From: Siphonodentalium dalli
Lineage: Eukaryota > Mollusca > Scaphopoda > Gadilida > Siphonodentaliidae
Direction: 5' to 3'
DNA: 64,000 nucleotides
Assembly (NCBI GenBank): GCA_032622095.1
Contig: CP136061.1
Coordinates: 47,253,797-47,317,796 of the forward strand
A model generated the notes under the pieces. The model made no database searches. It had not been told where the DNA came from and saw only the letters and a program-made list of their open reading frames with translations. How positions within the stretch are numbered: position 1 is the stretch's first letter; every line of letters starts with the position of its first letter. The translations under genes and the position numbers were made by a program. Of the stretch, positions 30,918 through 42,700 are shown piece after piece.

Positions 30918-31200
30918 AGGCCCACTTAATATTTTAACCCCCAGATCACATATATAAAATATATGCCATATTATATACCATGAACCCCCAGATCACATAT
31001 ATAAAATATACGCCATATTATATACCATGAACCCCCAGATCACATATATAAAATATACGCCATATTATATATACCATTTGAAAGAGGAAGCATCAAAACA
31101 TTGTATTATCAACTTGTCAGGTGTAATAAACTATGAGGTTATGCTAGCCAGTTGTGCGGTGTAGCATCACTAAATTCACCCTCTGGGGACCTCATTCTGC
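30918..31200. repeat. Family D MITE left end, 47-bp triplication, fused to family A half
   Basis: TTAA precedes AGGCCCACTTAAT. A 47-bp unit (AACCCCCAGATCACATATAT...) is present three times, starting at 30936, 30983 and 31030. At about 31138 the sequence switches to a family A right palindrome half (GCATCACTAAATTCACCCTC). Confidence 0.75.
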
Positions 31201-31264
31201 AATTGTCCAGAATCATGCATATTCTCATGCCTGCATTTAAGGTTCTCTTTAGACTCTGCTGTGT

Positions 31265-31398
31265 CCAACATATGGCTTGTTGCCATTCTCACTGAGAGCT
31301 TTCCAATGAATGGCAACAAGCCATATTTCCGTCTAAATCCTGAAAAATTACCCATAATTCTGTTGTGGTTAAGGAGTCGATTATTTAGGGCATTACTG
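31265..31398. repeat. Family B MITE copy lacking its left end
   Basis: It begins ATATGGCTTGTTGCCATTC and runs to the intact right end GGGCATTACTG followed by TA. Confidence 0.8.
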
Positions 31399-31514
31399 TA
31401 AATGAAAGGATGGAAGCCATTAGTGTGTGTGTATGTTGATCACCAGTATATGTCAGAGAATTTTTCATTACCAAATATCACTTTTGAGAACATAGAATGA
31501 TCATGTTGAGATGT

Positions 31515-32170
31515 GGGTTGAACTTCTATGGGAGGCTGTTTTCACATTTATTAATAATTGGACTTGAGCATAATACAATTGCACTTAAGCGCAATTGCTT
31601 ACTCATCTACCCAATGGTGCATAAGCAAAATAGCCAATCCTGCAGGCTATTATATAAGAATTATATGGGTTTTGTTTATGGTGCTCAATAATTGTGTTTA
31701 AGCGCAATTCAATGGCGCTTAAGCACAACTGAAATTACAAAGTTTTTAATTGCGCTTAATTGAAATTTCTGCCCACATTATGTTAAATGAATTGAGCTTA
31801 ATTGTAAATGAATTGCTCTTTAGCGCAATCTGATTACATTTACATAGAACTAATTGCAATGCACTTAAGTGTGATACAATTGCACTTAAGTGCAAAAAAA
31901 TCATTTCACATTATTTGGGCAGCAATTGCACTTAAGCACATTTAAAAACTCTGTAATTTCAATTAAACTTAAGCACAATTTTTGAGCACCATAAACAACC
32001 CCCCCCCCACCTCCAGCCCCTTAATTCATATAGAATACTCTGCAGGTTGCTTAAGGGTAATTGGGTAGAGATGTAAGTAATTTGAGTTGCACTTAGTATT
32101 TGTATTACCCTTAATTGAGTCCTATTATTTAATACATGTGAAAACAGTCTCCCATAAACTTCAGCCTTTA
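31515..32170. repeat. Long fold-back repeat rich in CTTAAG motifs
   Basis: Outer arms TTCTATGGGAGGCTGTTTTC and GAAAACAGTCTCCCATAAAC; inner arms TTTATGGTGCTCAATAATTG and TTTTTGAGCACCATAAAC. Between them AATTGCGCTTAAG-type and CTTAAGTGCAA-type motifs recur more than ten times in both orientations. Confidence 0.8.
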
Positions 32171-32335
32171 TGTACAACTCAACGAATGAATATATGATAT
32201 ATATAGGGAGATTTGACTTCTCTCAAATTGTCACTGGGCACCAATAGCAACATGGAACTTCAATTTCAGTTAAAATAATCTCAATCACAGAGAAGTTGGA
32301 AATTGCAAACATAAATCATATTTAAAGGTACTCAA

Positions 32336-32794
32336 TCCGTAAAGAGGGTCCCCATCTCAACAGAATCCAACAACAACAATCCGATCAGAGGGTCCTATAT
32401 TACTATTTCTTTGGCTTTGGGGGTAAAAAATATTTGATTCGAGTCGAGGAACCCATCAAACAAAGCTCAGAGTTATTAGATTTTGATTTTTGAAATTTGT
32501 TAATTTCTCGAGATGAGTACTAATAATTGCCGTCAATTTTGAAACCTGCTCGAGATGATTACACCAAAACTCTATTCAAACAGACAAGGATGGATAACTC
32601 TAAAATCAAGTGGTAATAATCACGCAATTTTGACTACGTACTGGGCCAGAAAGAATTCCCGATAATGAAAAATAATAGATTTCTAAAATCGATATCTAAC
32701 AAATCTGAGCTTTGATGGGTGACTTCCTCGACTCGAATCAAATATTTTTGACCCCCCGAAGCCATTGAGATGAGTTTTATCGGATTGAGTACCT
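32336..32794. repeat. TTAA-flanked MITE (family H), 459 bp
   Basis: TTAA at 32332-32335 and 32795-32798. The ends are AGGTACTCAATCCG and CGGATTGAGTACCT. Inner arms share AAATATTTGATTCGAGTCGA. The antisense open frame here is only a translation of the repeat. Confidence 0.87.
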
Positions 32795-33360
32795 TTAACT
32801 TTTATTTGATTAGATAAATTATTGATTATCGGATTTACATGAAATATGTTTATTTTTAAGTTAGCTAGAATACTGTTCCGGGCTGCATTTTGTTTTTTAA
32901 CAATGTCGTCAGAAGGCCAAATAATAATATGGTGTTGGAAATTTCTATTCACAGTTGAAAACATTCAAGTTAATGGATCCCTGGAAACTATATAAAACGT
33001 GTTTAGGAAGTGTCGATAGCTACATGTATAGAGCATCATACAAAATGTAAGTTTCAACAGCTAGCCTTAAAAAATTATTGTAAAACTCAAGCAGATGGGC
33101 ATGGGAAAGGCATTAATTTAGCCTTTATTTTTGGCCTACCTCAATTTGTTCTTTTAAAATTCTCTTAATTTATTTTTTATTATTATTTATTTGTTCTGTT
33201 TTTCTTGGGTTTTGTTTTTGTTTGTTTGTTTGTTTTTTTTATTTTAATTAAAAATAAAAAATAATAATCAATAATACACAATTTGGGTGCGGTTGAAACC
33301 AAATGATTGACTCACACGGACGGGTCGTTGTCATGATTTTTTTCAAGTGCGCGCGAAAAT
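32795..33360. other. Intergenic DNA upstream of NUP37
   Basis: AT-rich with T-runs (33170-33250). No exon or repeat family recognised. Confidence 0.4.
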
Positions 33361-33363
33361 CAA

Positions 33364-33429
33364 CCAATGGACATGGGTGTCTTTAATGCTGTGACATTAT
33401 CTCTGACGTCATGACGTCAAATAACCAAT
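33364..33429 (+). promoter_or_regulatory. NUP37: NUP37 promoter: two CCAAT boxes and two adjacent CRE octamers
   Basis: CCAAT occurs at 33364-33368 and 33425-33429. Between them TGACGTCATGACGTCA (33404-33419) is two complete, abutting CRE/ATF palindromes. The cluster is about 180 bases upstream of the NUP37 ATG in a locally GC-richer stretch. CCAAT plus CRE is a common TATA-less housekeeping promoter layout; function here is inferred. Confidence 0.65.
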
Positions 33430-33595
33430 CGACACCAAGTTCTCCTAATAGACGTGAAGCGTTTCCGCGCCTTATCGAAGTGCGCAGAGAACAGCATGGG
33501 AATTTTATTTTTTAATTTTCATCATAACTTCCAGTTCCAAGTTTGCACATTTTTAATAAATCGGACGGAAGCCGCGAAAATTTTGAAATCGAAAA

Positions 33596-33751
33596 ATGAT
33601 TCCCGAAAACAATGCCGATTCGCAGAGCAATTACACAATCAACTGCCACGATATCGCTTATGTCGTTGAATTTTGTCCTTTTGATTTATCATCTCAACTC
33701 CTAGCAATAGGAACCAATACCAGAGTGTCGATTGTTTCTTGTCATTTTGAG
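33596..33751 (+). CDS. NUP37: NUP37 exon 1 with start codon
   Basis: ATG at 33596 in context GAAAAATGA. It has 52 codons, MIPENNADSQSNYTINCHD then IAYVVEFCPF and IGTNTRVSIVSCHFE. The donor is GAG|GTAAAG, phase 0 out. The length before the conserved YTxxCxD block is as in vertebrates, supporting this start. Confidence 0.92.
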
Positions 33752-36700
33752 GTAAAGTATTTAGGTTCCCAATTTTCGATGCAAATGTTATTAACTTAAC
33801 TAGATAGATAGATAATTTTTTAATGGCTAAAAGATGCAAAATTTGCAGACATGAGCATAAGCTTATATACAAAAGTGTAAACACAGAGTGTGACATTCAT
33901 ATAGTATAAAAATTCAGTACTGGACACTTGATTGTGCAAATAAAGGCTCTATATAATAGACTATATCATCTGCAGGTTGATGATTTGCATTACATGTGTT
34001 TGAATTATAGAAAAATTCATTGAAAATATGGAAAATCCATCTTGAATAAATACTATCCACTTGGAATTTGGGGACATTTGGGTCTCTATAGTTTGGGCGC
34101 CCAAACCTGTAACAGGTATCAAAACATCCCTGGATCCTTCTCTGGTCTGATCGTCACATATGAGGATTATGTAAGACATTGTTAACCATGTGATTTATGA
34201 TTTGTATGTACATACAACTGCAATTCTGTCGCAAGTGGAGGTAAGGAATGATATACCACGATTTCTCAGCCAAAATCAAACTGCTTGATATTCAATTTAT
34301 ACTCATGATCTTGTTGTGAGCATGCACAGTTCAACTACCTTTTACTTCTCAGGATTGAATCATGGTCGTCTGAACATTCACTAAGTCAGGCGATAACGAG
34401 ATGTTGCTGCCCGATAATTAAACTGTCATGTAAGGGGTATATGGTTCTTTATTCCGAAAGTTTGTTATTCCAATTTTTTCTGTTCCGAAGGTTCTTTATT
34501 TCGAAACTATCAGGAAGGTTCTTTATTCCGAAAATGTTTTATTCTGAACCTTGATTCTTTAATTCCAAAAGACATAGAAATATATATATTGAACCCTCCC
34601 TTCAAAAAACAACAACAAATGGAGTGGAAAATACTATTACCTGTACAGAACATTAATACACCCCAAAGTGATACTTCATATTCTAATTTCCAAATTGTTC
34701 CAGATGTCAATTATATAATAACAGGAAGATATATTATTACCACTTTATAGGGCGTTCTCTAGGCCATTGATAATGTTTTTCGGGGCATTCCAAATCGCGT
34801 ATTGTTACCAAAACAGCGGGCCGCGGGCCGATAATGAGAAGCCTAGTTCATTATCGGCCCGCCGCCCGGAAACTATAGATCTCGTTTATTATCGCGAGAG
34901 TTACGTCCCTTCAACTTCCGATCTGGCGTGTTTATTTCAAGAAAATAATGGGAAGATGTATCCGATTTTATCGACAGTATAGTGGTTTTTAGCTCACCTG
35001 AGATGAAGTCTCCGGTGTAGCTATAGTCATCACTCCTCGTCCGCCGTCCGTCCGTCAAGAATCATCTTCTTCTCCAGTACCCTAAGGCCAAATGGGTTCT
35101 TATTTGGTGTGGATGTTCCCTGGTTGACTCAGACTCAGATTTGTTAAGGCTAGGGCCTTAACTCTTTCCCACCATAGTAATTCTTAAAACAACTTCTTTT
35201 CAAGAACCATCAGGCCTATTTAGCTTATATTTGGTATGGAAGGTCCTTGGGTGACTGGGGGTCAGATTTGTTCAAATGGGGTCACTGGGTAAAATAGGGG
35301 CAGAATCAGGGACATAACTCTATTCTCCCTAGTAATTATTAGAACGACTTCTTCTCCAGAATCATTTGGCCGATTTAGCTAATATTTTGTATGGTGGGTC
35401 CTTGTGTGACTGGGGTTCAGATTTGTTCAAATGGGGTCAGTGTGTCAAATAGGGGCCGTGTCAGGAACATAACTTAAAAAATAAAAATAAAAAAAAATTA
35501 ATATTTTTAAATTTAAATCCTTGCTCAATAAAAAAAAAAAAAAAATTCAAAATGAACAATACAAAAATATTTTTTTCATTTTAACACCCGATTTTTTTTT
35601 TTTTAGACACAAAACACCCCATTCCACCCCTTCCCCTCCTCACCCCTCCACACCCCTGTCCCCACTACCACCCCCCAATCTGCGCCGCCCCTGCACCCAC
35701 TGCAGTCAAGACAAAATTAATTAGAAAAACTAATACCATTGTAACATCCATAGACTATGGTATTAGCCCCATACAGAAAGAGTTAATAACACAGTCATCA
35801 ATTCAGATGTTATCTAGCTGGCTGACAGGTAGGTGTAAACATTCATGCCCTGTGTGCATCTAAACAAAATGCTGTATGTCTGACATTTGCAGAATGAGGT
35901 CCCCAGAGGGTGAATTTAGTGATGTTACTCTGCACAGAGGGCTAACATCACCAAATACACTCTCCATGGACCTCATTCTGCTTAGGCCTCATCTTCAGGG
36001 AAGTATACAGGGTCTTAAACTGACATTTCTACTTACTTTTTCCATTCTGTTCAGTTTCTATATCCCCTAATTTGCTGAAGATAAAATTGATAATTGAAGT
36101 GCCCAATGGGTGCACATCACCAATTAACTGGACAAATTCAATCTGTTCCTATGTCTCCCATAGCAGTTGAGGCCTAAGCATAATGAGGTCCCCAGATGGT
36201 GAATTTGGTGATGCTAGCCCACCTTGCAGGATTGCAGCACTAAATTCACCCTTTAGGGACCTCATTCTGCAAAAGTCAGACACTATATTCAGGCTTGGCT
36301 GTTCCACTATTATATTCTTAACCACCACCTATCCAGTTGTACTCATTATACCCTGATTTGCAAAGAAAACGGGGGGGGGGGGGGGTATATTGGATTGAAT
36401 TTGTCTGTCAGTATGTCCTCCCATCCATCCCTCTGTTGGGATGTCTCCATCCGTCCATCAATTTTGTTCTTCTCCACATACATATTAAAGACCGAATGGG
36501 TTTATATATTTTGACTCACATTCAGATTTGTTCAAATGAGTTCATCAGGTCATATAGGTGAGAAGCGAGGGCCATAACTCTTTCCCTCCATAGTAATTCT
36601 TCAAAAACCATCAGGCCTATTTAGCTTTTGGTATGGAGGGTCCTTTGGTGAGTGGGGTTCAGATTTGTACACGTGAGGTAATTTTTAGGAAACTTTTGAG

Positions 36701-39700
36701 GAAAATCAGTTTTCTTCAACTCTTAAAATCTACCGTTTGAAATTTCTAGATGAATGGATCTCACAAAAAAGGAGCTACTGATGACCCGAACAATTATCGT
36801 GCTATAGCCATTAGCTCATCAGTGGGGGAAACTTTTCAATAAAATAATCAATGACCGAATAGCTAATCATCTGAATGCAAACAAAATTATTAGCGATAAC
36901 CAGTTTGGTTTTTGTAAAGAAAAAGGCACAATTGACGGTATTTTTGTTCTACATTCGGCGATACAAAAATACAAATCACTAGGAAGACCTATATACGCCG
37001 CATTTGTCGACTTTAAAAAAGCGTTCGATACCATAAACAGACAAATGCTCTTCAATAAGATTAAATCTATTGGAATTTCAGGACAAATTTTACAAATAAT
37101 TAAATCAATGTATTGCTCAAGTTATTACCTTACAAAAACCAATAAAGGAATTGGTCCCCCATGCCTTTCAACGGCGGGAGTAAGACAGGGATACGTATTG
37201 TCACCTACATTATTCAAAATATATATTGATAATATTAAAACAATTTTTGACACAAACTGCGATCCAATAAATCTAGGCGATAGTTCTATAAATCACATGT
37301 TATTCGCTGATGACCTAGTTTTAATGTCCGAGAGTCAATCAGGACTTTCAAAGATGCCTCGAACGGCTTGAAGACTTTACACGGGAAAATGAACTAACAA
37401 TTAATGAAGATAAAACTAAATGCATGATTTTTCGATCTCGAGCTTCAAAACACTTAACATTTTCGATAGCAGAAAATAACCTCGAAACGGTTAAGCAATA
37501 CACATACCTTGTAGTAAAGTTTACATATACTGGGAAATTTACAGACGCGATATCGGACCTAACTTCCAAAGGTCGCAAAGCTATGTATGCTCTCAGAAAT
37601 GCATCCGACAGCACAGCACCCCTACCAGTGAGTACATCTATGAAATTATATGAGAAGTTAATCAAGCCAATTGTCTTATATGGAAGTGAAATATGGGGAG
37701 TGGAAGCAACGTCTAAGAACTACGATAGGTTAGAATGCGAAAAGTTACACATAAAATTCTGCAAAATAGTATTAGGAGTAGGCAAATATGCATCTAACAC
37801 TGCAGTTAGGGCGGAATTGGGTAGCGATCCACTTTACATCGACGCTATTTGTAGAATGGCTGCATATGCTATTAAAATTTCTAATAATGTTGACAGTAAC
37901 TTGATCAGAAATGCAGTGATTGAACAACGTTCACCCGGCGTTCAGAAATCAATATTCAAAACGACGGCAGCATTTGGGTTAAATATCACCGACGGCACAC
38001 AAGTTGTCAAGAATCTTACTAACTTGAGACAGCAGTTACAATCCAACTATCATAACGACTTTATTTTTAATATGAGCGATGAAGCATCTAAAACAGGGAG
38101 TAACAAACTACGGACGTATCGCATTTTCAAAACTACTTTTCAAATGGAACCATACTTGCTCAATACCCAATACAATGAAGACAAAATAGCATTCACGAGA
38201 TTGAGAATAAGTAATCACGCCCTAGCGATAGAGCGTGGTAGACATTACCAACCCTCGATACCCTTACCAGTATGTACCTTTTGTTTCAATACAAAAAAGC
38301 AAATAGAGGACGAAGTTCACTTCATTATGGATTGTCCTCTTTACGCGTCACTGAGATCGGAATTATTTTCCATAATGGGAAATAATTACATAAATTTCCA
38401 ACTATTAGACCAAGAGTATCAATTCATAACTATTCTAGAAAACAGATGTCCTCGCAACATGGTTAAACAATTCTTCAAACTCCGAACAGAACAGTGTTAA
38501 ATCATTTCAGATTAATGAGCATAATATGTCTGAGAAACAAACCTTATTGAGATATACATTGATTATGGAATTACATGTATTGTGAATATTATAGGACAGT
38601 ATGCTTGTACCCACATTGATACACCATTATAGGTAGTACGTGGTAGTACCATATATATATTTTTTTTTTCTTATTATGATTGTATGTTTAAATGTTATAA
38701 GATAGCATGCTTAATTTCACATGTATTGTTATAATATTGTTATAACCAGTATAATGTATTACACTGTATAGGGCAACCTACCCATGTGGGTGTTATTGCT
38801 ATTACACATTAAATTTAAATTAGATGGGGATTCACATTTGTTCAAATAAGGGCAGAGATAAGAGATTTAACTCTCAACCACCCACCCTACCTGTATGTAT
38901 GCTGTTTGATACTGGTATAATAATATATAGATTCCTATTGATTTCTAAGCTGCCTGGGTGGGGGCAATGAGGCCGTAGATTTGATTTTTCAACCAGTAAC
39001 AGTCCATATTTTTCCTACTTCGGGTTAAACTGTTTGACCGAAATAGCCACCAATTTTAACATGCTTCCACCACAAGGACCATCAGGTCTATTTTACTGAT
39101 ATTTAGTATGAAGGGTTCTTTGGTGTCTGGTATTCAAATTTATTCAGATGTGGTCACCAGGTTAAATAGGGTGGGACCAGGGACATAACTGTATGTCTCT
39201 ATAGTCATTCTTAAATTGTCTTCTCAAGAGAGGTTGGACTATTTAGCTTACATATAGTATGGAGGATCCTTTAGTGACTGATATTCAGATTTATTAACAT
39301 CAGGTCAACCTGTTAAGAAATGACGGGGCTATGGGGAGTTAACACTTTTGTGTATAAAAAATCATTGAAATACCTAATTCATTAAAACATCTACCTTGGA
39401 AGTACCTAACTGATTAATCTGACATACATGTATGGTGTTTTGGGTCCATGGATAAATGGGCTTCAAACATGTCTAAATGGTTTTATAAAAAGATGCTTGT
39501 GAGATTGGAAATTTCCAAAAATTGAGAAATTTTGAGATGTCGGTTGTGAAATTCCAACCCAAGACTTGGGAGTCTGGAGCCCGGTCGGGAGGTGACTTGT
39601 TGAGCTGGAGTAGGGGGGTGATCAGTAGTGTACAGTGGGTAATTTCAAGGTGGATATTCACCTTGAAATTACCCACTGTACACTACTGATGCCTCTCTAG

Positions 39701-42700
39701 CCACATATCGTGTTTAGATCTACTTCTTTTAAAGTGATTATGAAAAGTTCTGACTATTGTGGTCTCCAGAGTCCCAGTCTCATCAGTCTTTGCAGTCTGG
39801 TGAGCGACCCCACAGTCTTTGACTGTCTTGTATGATTGGAATTCACGCTATATGATTGAATTATTGTATCAAGCGTAAGTATGCATTGATAATTTTAGCT
39901 GTCAACCTCTCATTGGTTGTTACTCGTCTCCAATGCTGGTTTTTCCCCTGTCCTATTTTCGAGAATCCGTCAGTCCGTGTCAGCTGACAAGTCAAATGAT
40001 ATCAAATTTAAATGTTCTTGAAAATATTTCTCTCTTAATCTACTTCATTATTCCACTAAATCCTCAAATGGGTCAAATGTCCAAAACTGTGGTAATAATA
40101 GTAATAACATGATTTCATCGGGCATTATGGTTTATTAACGGCCCTCTGGAATGATTAACAGCCCTCGGGCCTATTAGCGTCCCTCGACTTCGTCTCGGGC
40201 CGCTAATAGGCCCTTGGGCTGTTAATCATTCCAGCCGGGCCGTTAATAAACCATAACGCCCTCAAAAATCATGTTATTGTTATATTATCCAGGGTTTCCG
40301 GTGGAGGTCCATAAAATGGACCTGATTTTGGTGGCAAAAAAAAATGAGAAGAGGGAACTCAACATAAATCAATATAAAAATAGTTGTTTTGTACAGGTAC
40401 AGTTGTGTATTTTATTTCAAATCACAGGTCACCAATGCCCCAAACTGCAGCAGATCATAGGAAAGCAGACATCTGTTTTTTACCTTTGACTATTTAAATT
40501 TCATCCAAAACAAATTCAAAGAGTCATTCATTAAAATGAGGGAAATGATAAATGAAAAAATGTCAGGGTACAACGGCAAATACAAACTTAACTTTTCATA
40601 TCAAACGTATGGTTTTGGCGAGAAAGACCATGTGGCCGACAGGTTGCAGGAAAACCCGTGGCATGTGTGCAGACAAGATTGAATATGAATTTGAGATATT
40701 TTTGGGTTTATATCGTCTGGTATGTACTGTACATGTACAATAAATCAATCATGCATCTGTTAATCCATCCATATATTTCTGTCAAATATTATGAATTAAA
40801 ATTATGGGAATGCATAATTGTGTGCCATGAGTATTAACTTTGATAAAATAGCCCCGTTGACAATTTAATAAATAATAATTCCACACTCAGGATTAGATTT
40901 ATCTGATATTACTATGACATATATATCGTGACCAGGTTGTCTTCTGTTCGTACTAGTAGATAATAAATTCTGTGAACTGTCTAATTATTATGGAAGTAGC
41001 ATGTAACCAGATGTTACGTGATGTAATTTTCAAATTACGGCAATAATTTTATAGCCCAATGTACAATGAAATAGTGTGTTTTTTTTTTTGGACATGGAAT
41101 TTCAAAATCTGCATGCGACAGGCCAACACCATGGTCCTATTCTAGGTTCTAAGGACCCTACATGTTAACCCTAGTGGAAACCCTGGTATTATCGTTTATT
41201 ATATATTTCTGTATACACATACATACAACGTATACAACAAATCATTCAACAGATATTTTAAAATTGAGTTTGCAAATGGCGGTTAGCCAGGGTTTCCGCT
41301 ATACCGGCAGGGGGTCCCCTTGACGGCCCCGTTCCCCTCGCCAAGTTTTCCCCTCCTGCCATACCCCAGGACATACTGCATGTCTATAAAGGTATAAAGA
41401 TGTTTAAAACTTCTGAATTTTGTTGGAATAGTACTAAGGAATTTTAAAAGGTGAATTTATTTTATATCTTGTGAGTGTACACACTCTAAACGCATTGTTA
41501 TACAGAAAATTGAAACAGGAAGTGATCGAAACTGACATCGCTAGAAGCTATGCCTTTGAGGCTGGTTAGTTACGTTGCGGTTAGTACCCGTTTATGTTAT
41601 GCAAAAGAGCAGTATTTTAATCGTACCTGTCATGTTTTATACCGCAAAATATACTGTTCACTTTGTAATAGAGCGAGAGAGTAATGTGGGAGTAGCTGCA
41701 CCGGGCATCAAGGCATCTTACCACTGCCCACAAAGAATACTCATCGGCCAGAAATGTAATCAGCCTTCTATATTTACACTGCAGCTGCTAAAATATATTC
41801 CGATTACATTATGCATCTGAAATATCTGCTGGGTCTTCCACAGTGAGTCTTTTAACATTAACGAGCACGTTTAACTCGGGATCCAAATTACTGGTGTTCG
41901 TACTTTGTAAATTAATTTATATCTAATAAATTTACTAGTTTTAAAGTTGCAGGTACATGTATAAGGTTTGATAGCTTGGCGCTTGGGCAGAAATGGAACA
42001 AAACAATCTGCCATTTCTACTCTCACACGATTCTATTGGCCGATATAATGAAAGTAGTTCAACCAGTGTGCTAAAACAGGCTACTTTTACCTGGATTTTT
42101 CCCCTTGACGGCTACCGGCCCCGTTCCCCTACCCCCTAGCAGAAACCCTGGGTTAGCCCACCCCATTTTTTAGCTCAACTTTACTTTGTAAAGTTTGAGC
42201 TATTGCCATGGCTTGGTATCCGTCGTGCGTGTGTGTGTATGTGTGTGTGTGCGTGATTCGTCAACAATTTCATTTAGCACAGGCTACAGTTCGTACCTTT
42301 GGTCCGATTATTATTAAATTTGTCATGGATGTTGACATTGACATGTAGATGGGAACGAGTCATTTTGGGGTCATTCGGAAGAAAAACATGGCCGCCAGCG
42401 GCCATCTTGGATTTCAAAATTCAATCCATTAGCACGGGCTACATGCCGTACTGTTCGTCTTATTGTCATGAAATTTGTCATGGATGTTAATATTGACATG
42501 TAGATGGGAACGAGTAATTTTGGGGTCATTCGGCCAAAAAACATGGCCGCCGGCAGCCATCTTAGATTTTACTCTTTGCATGACTAAATCCTTTAGCACG
42601 GGCTACAGGTCGTACCATTGGTCGGATCATCATAAAATTTGTCATGGATGTTAACAATGACATGTAGATGGGAACGAGTCATTTTTGGGTCATTCGGCCA

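Larger units (their letters stand above)
34986..39840. repeat. Long GCTCACCTGAG-type element, interrupted by a MITE and a LINE
   Basis: It starts TTTTTAGCTCACCTGAGATG with hairpin to GGTGTAGCT, then CGTCCGCCGTCCGTCCGTCA. The body has ~140-bp units (TTGGTATGGAGGGTCC, CAGATTTGTTCAAATGGGGTCA, GGGACATAACTCT). It continues after the LINE at 38823 and ends with the block TTTATAAAAAGATGCTTGTG...CAGTCTGGTGAGCGACC (39480-39840). The same order is seen intact at 60791-63425. Confidence 0.75.

Noticed and set aside
32683-32964. Minus-strand 93-codon open frame
   Set aside because: Most of it is the right half of the TTAA-flanked MITE at 32336-32794.
37348-37665. Antisense frame within the LINE
   Set aside because: Shadow of the sense reverse transcriptase frame. 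The sense strand carries the conserved motifs.
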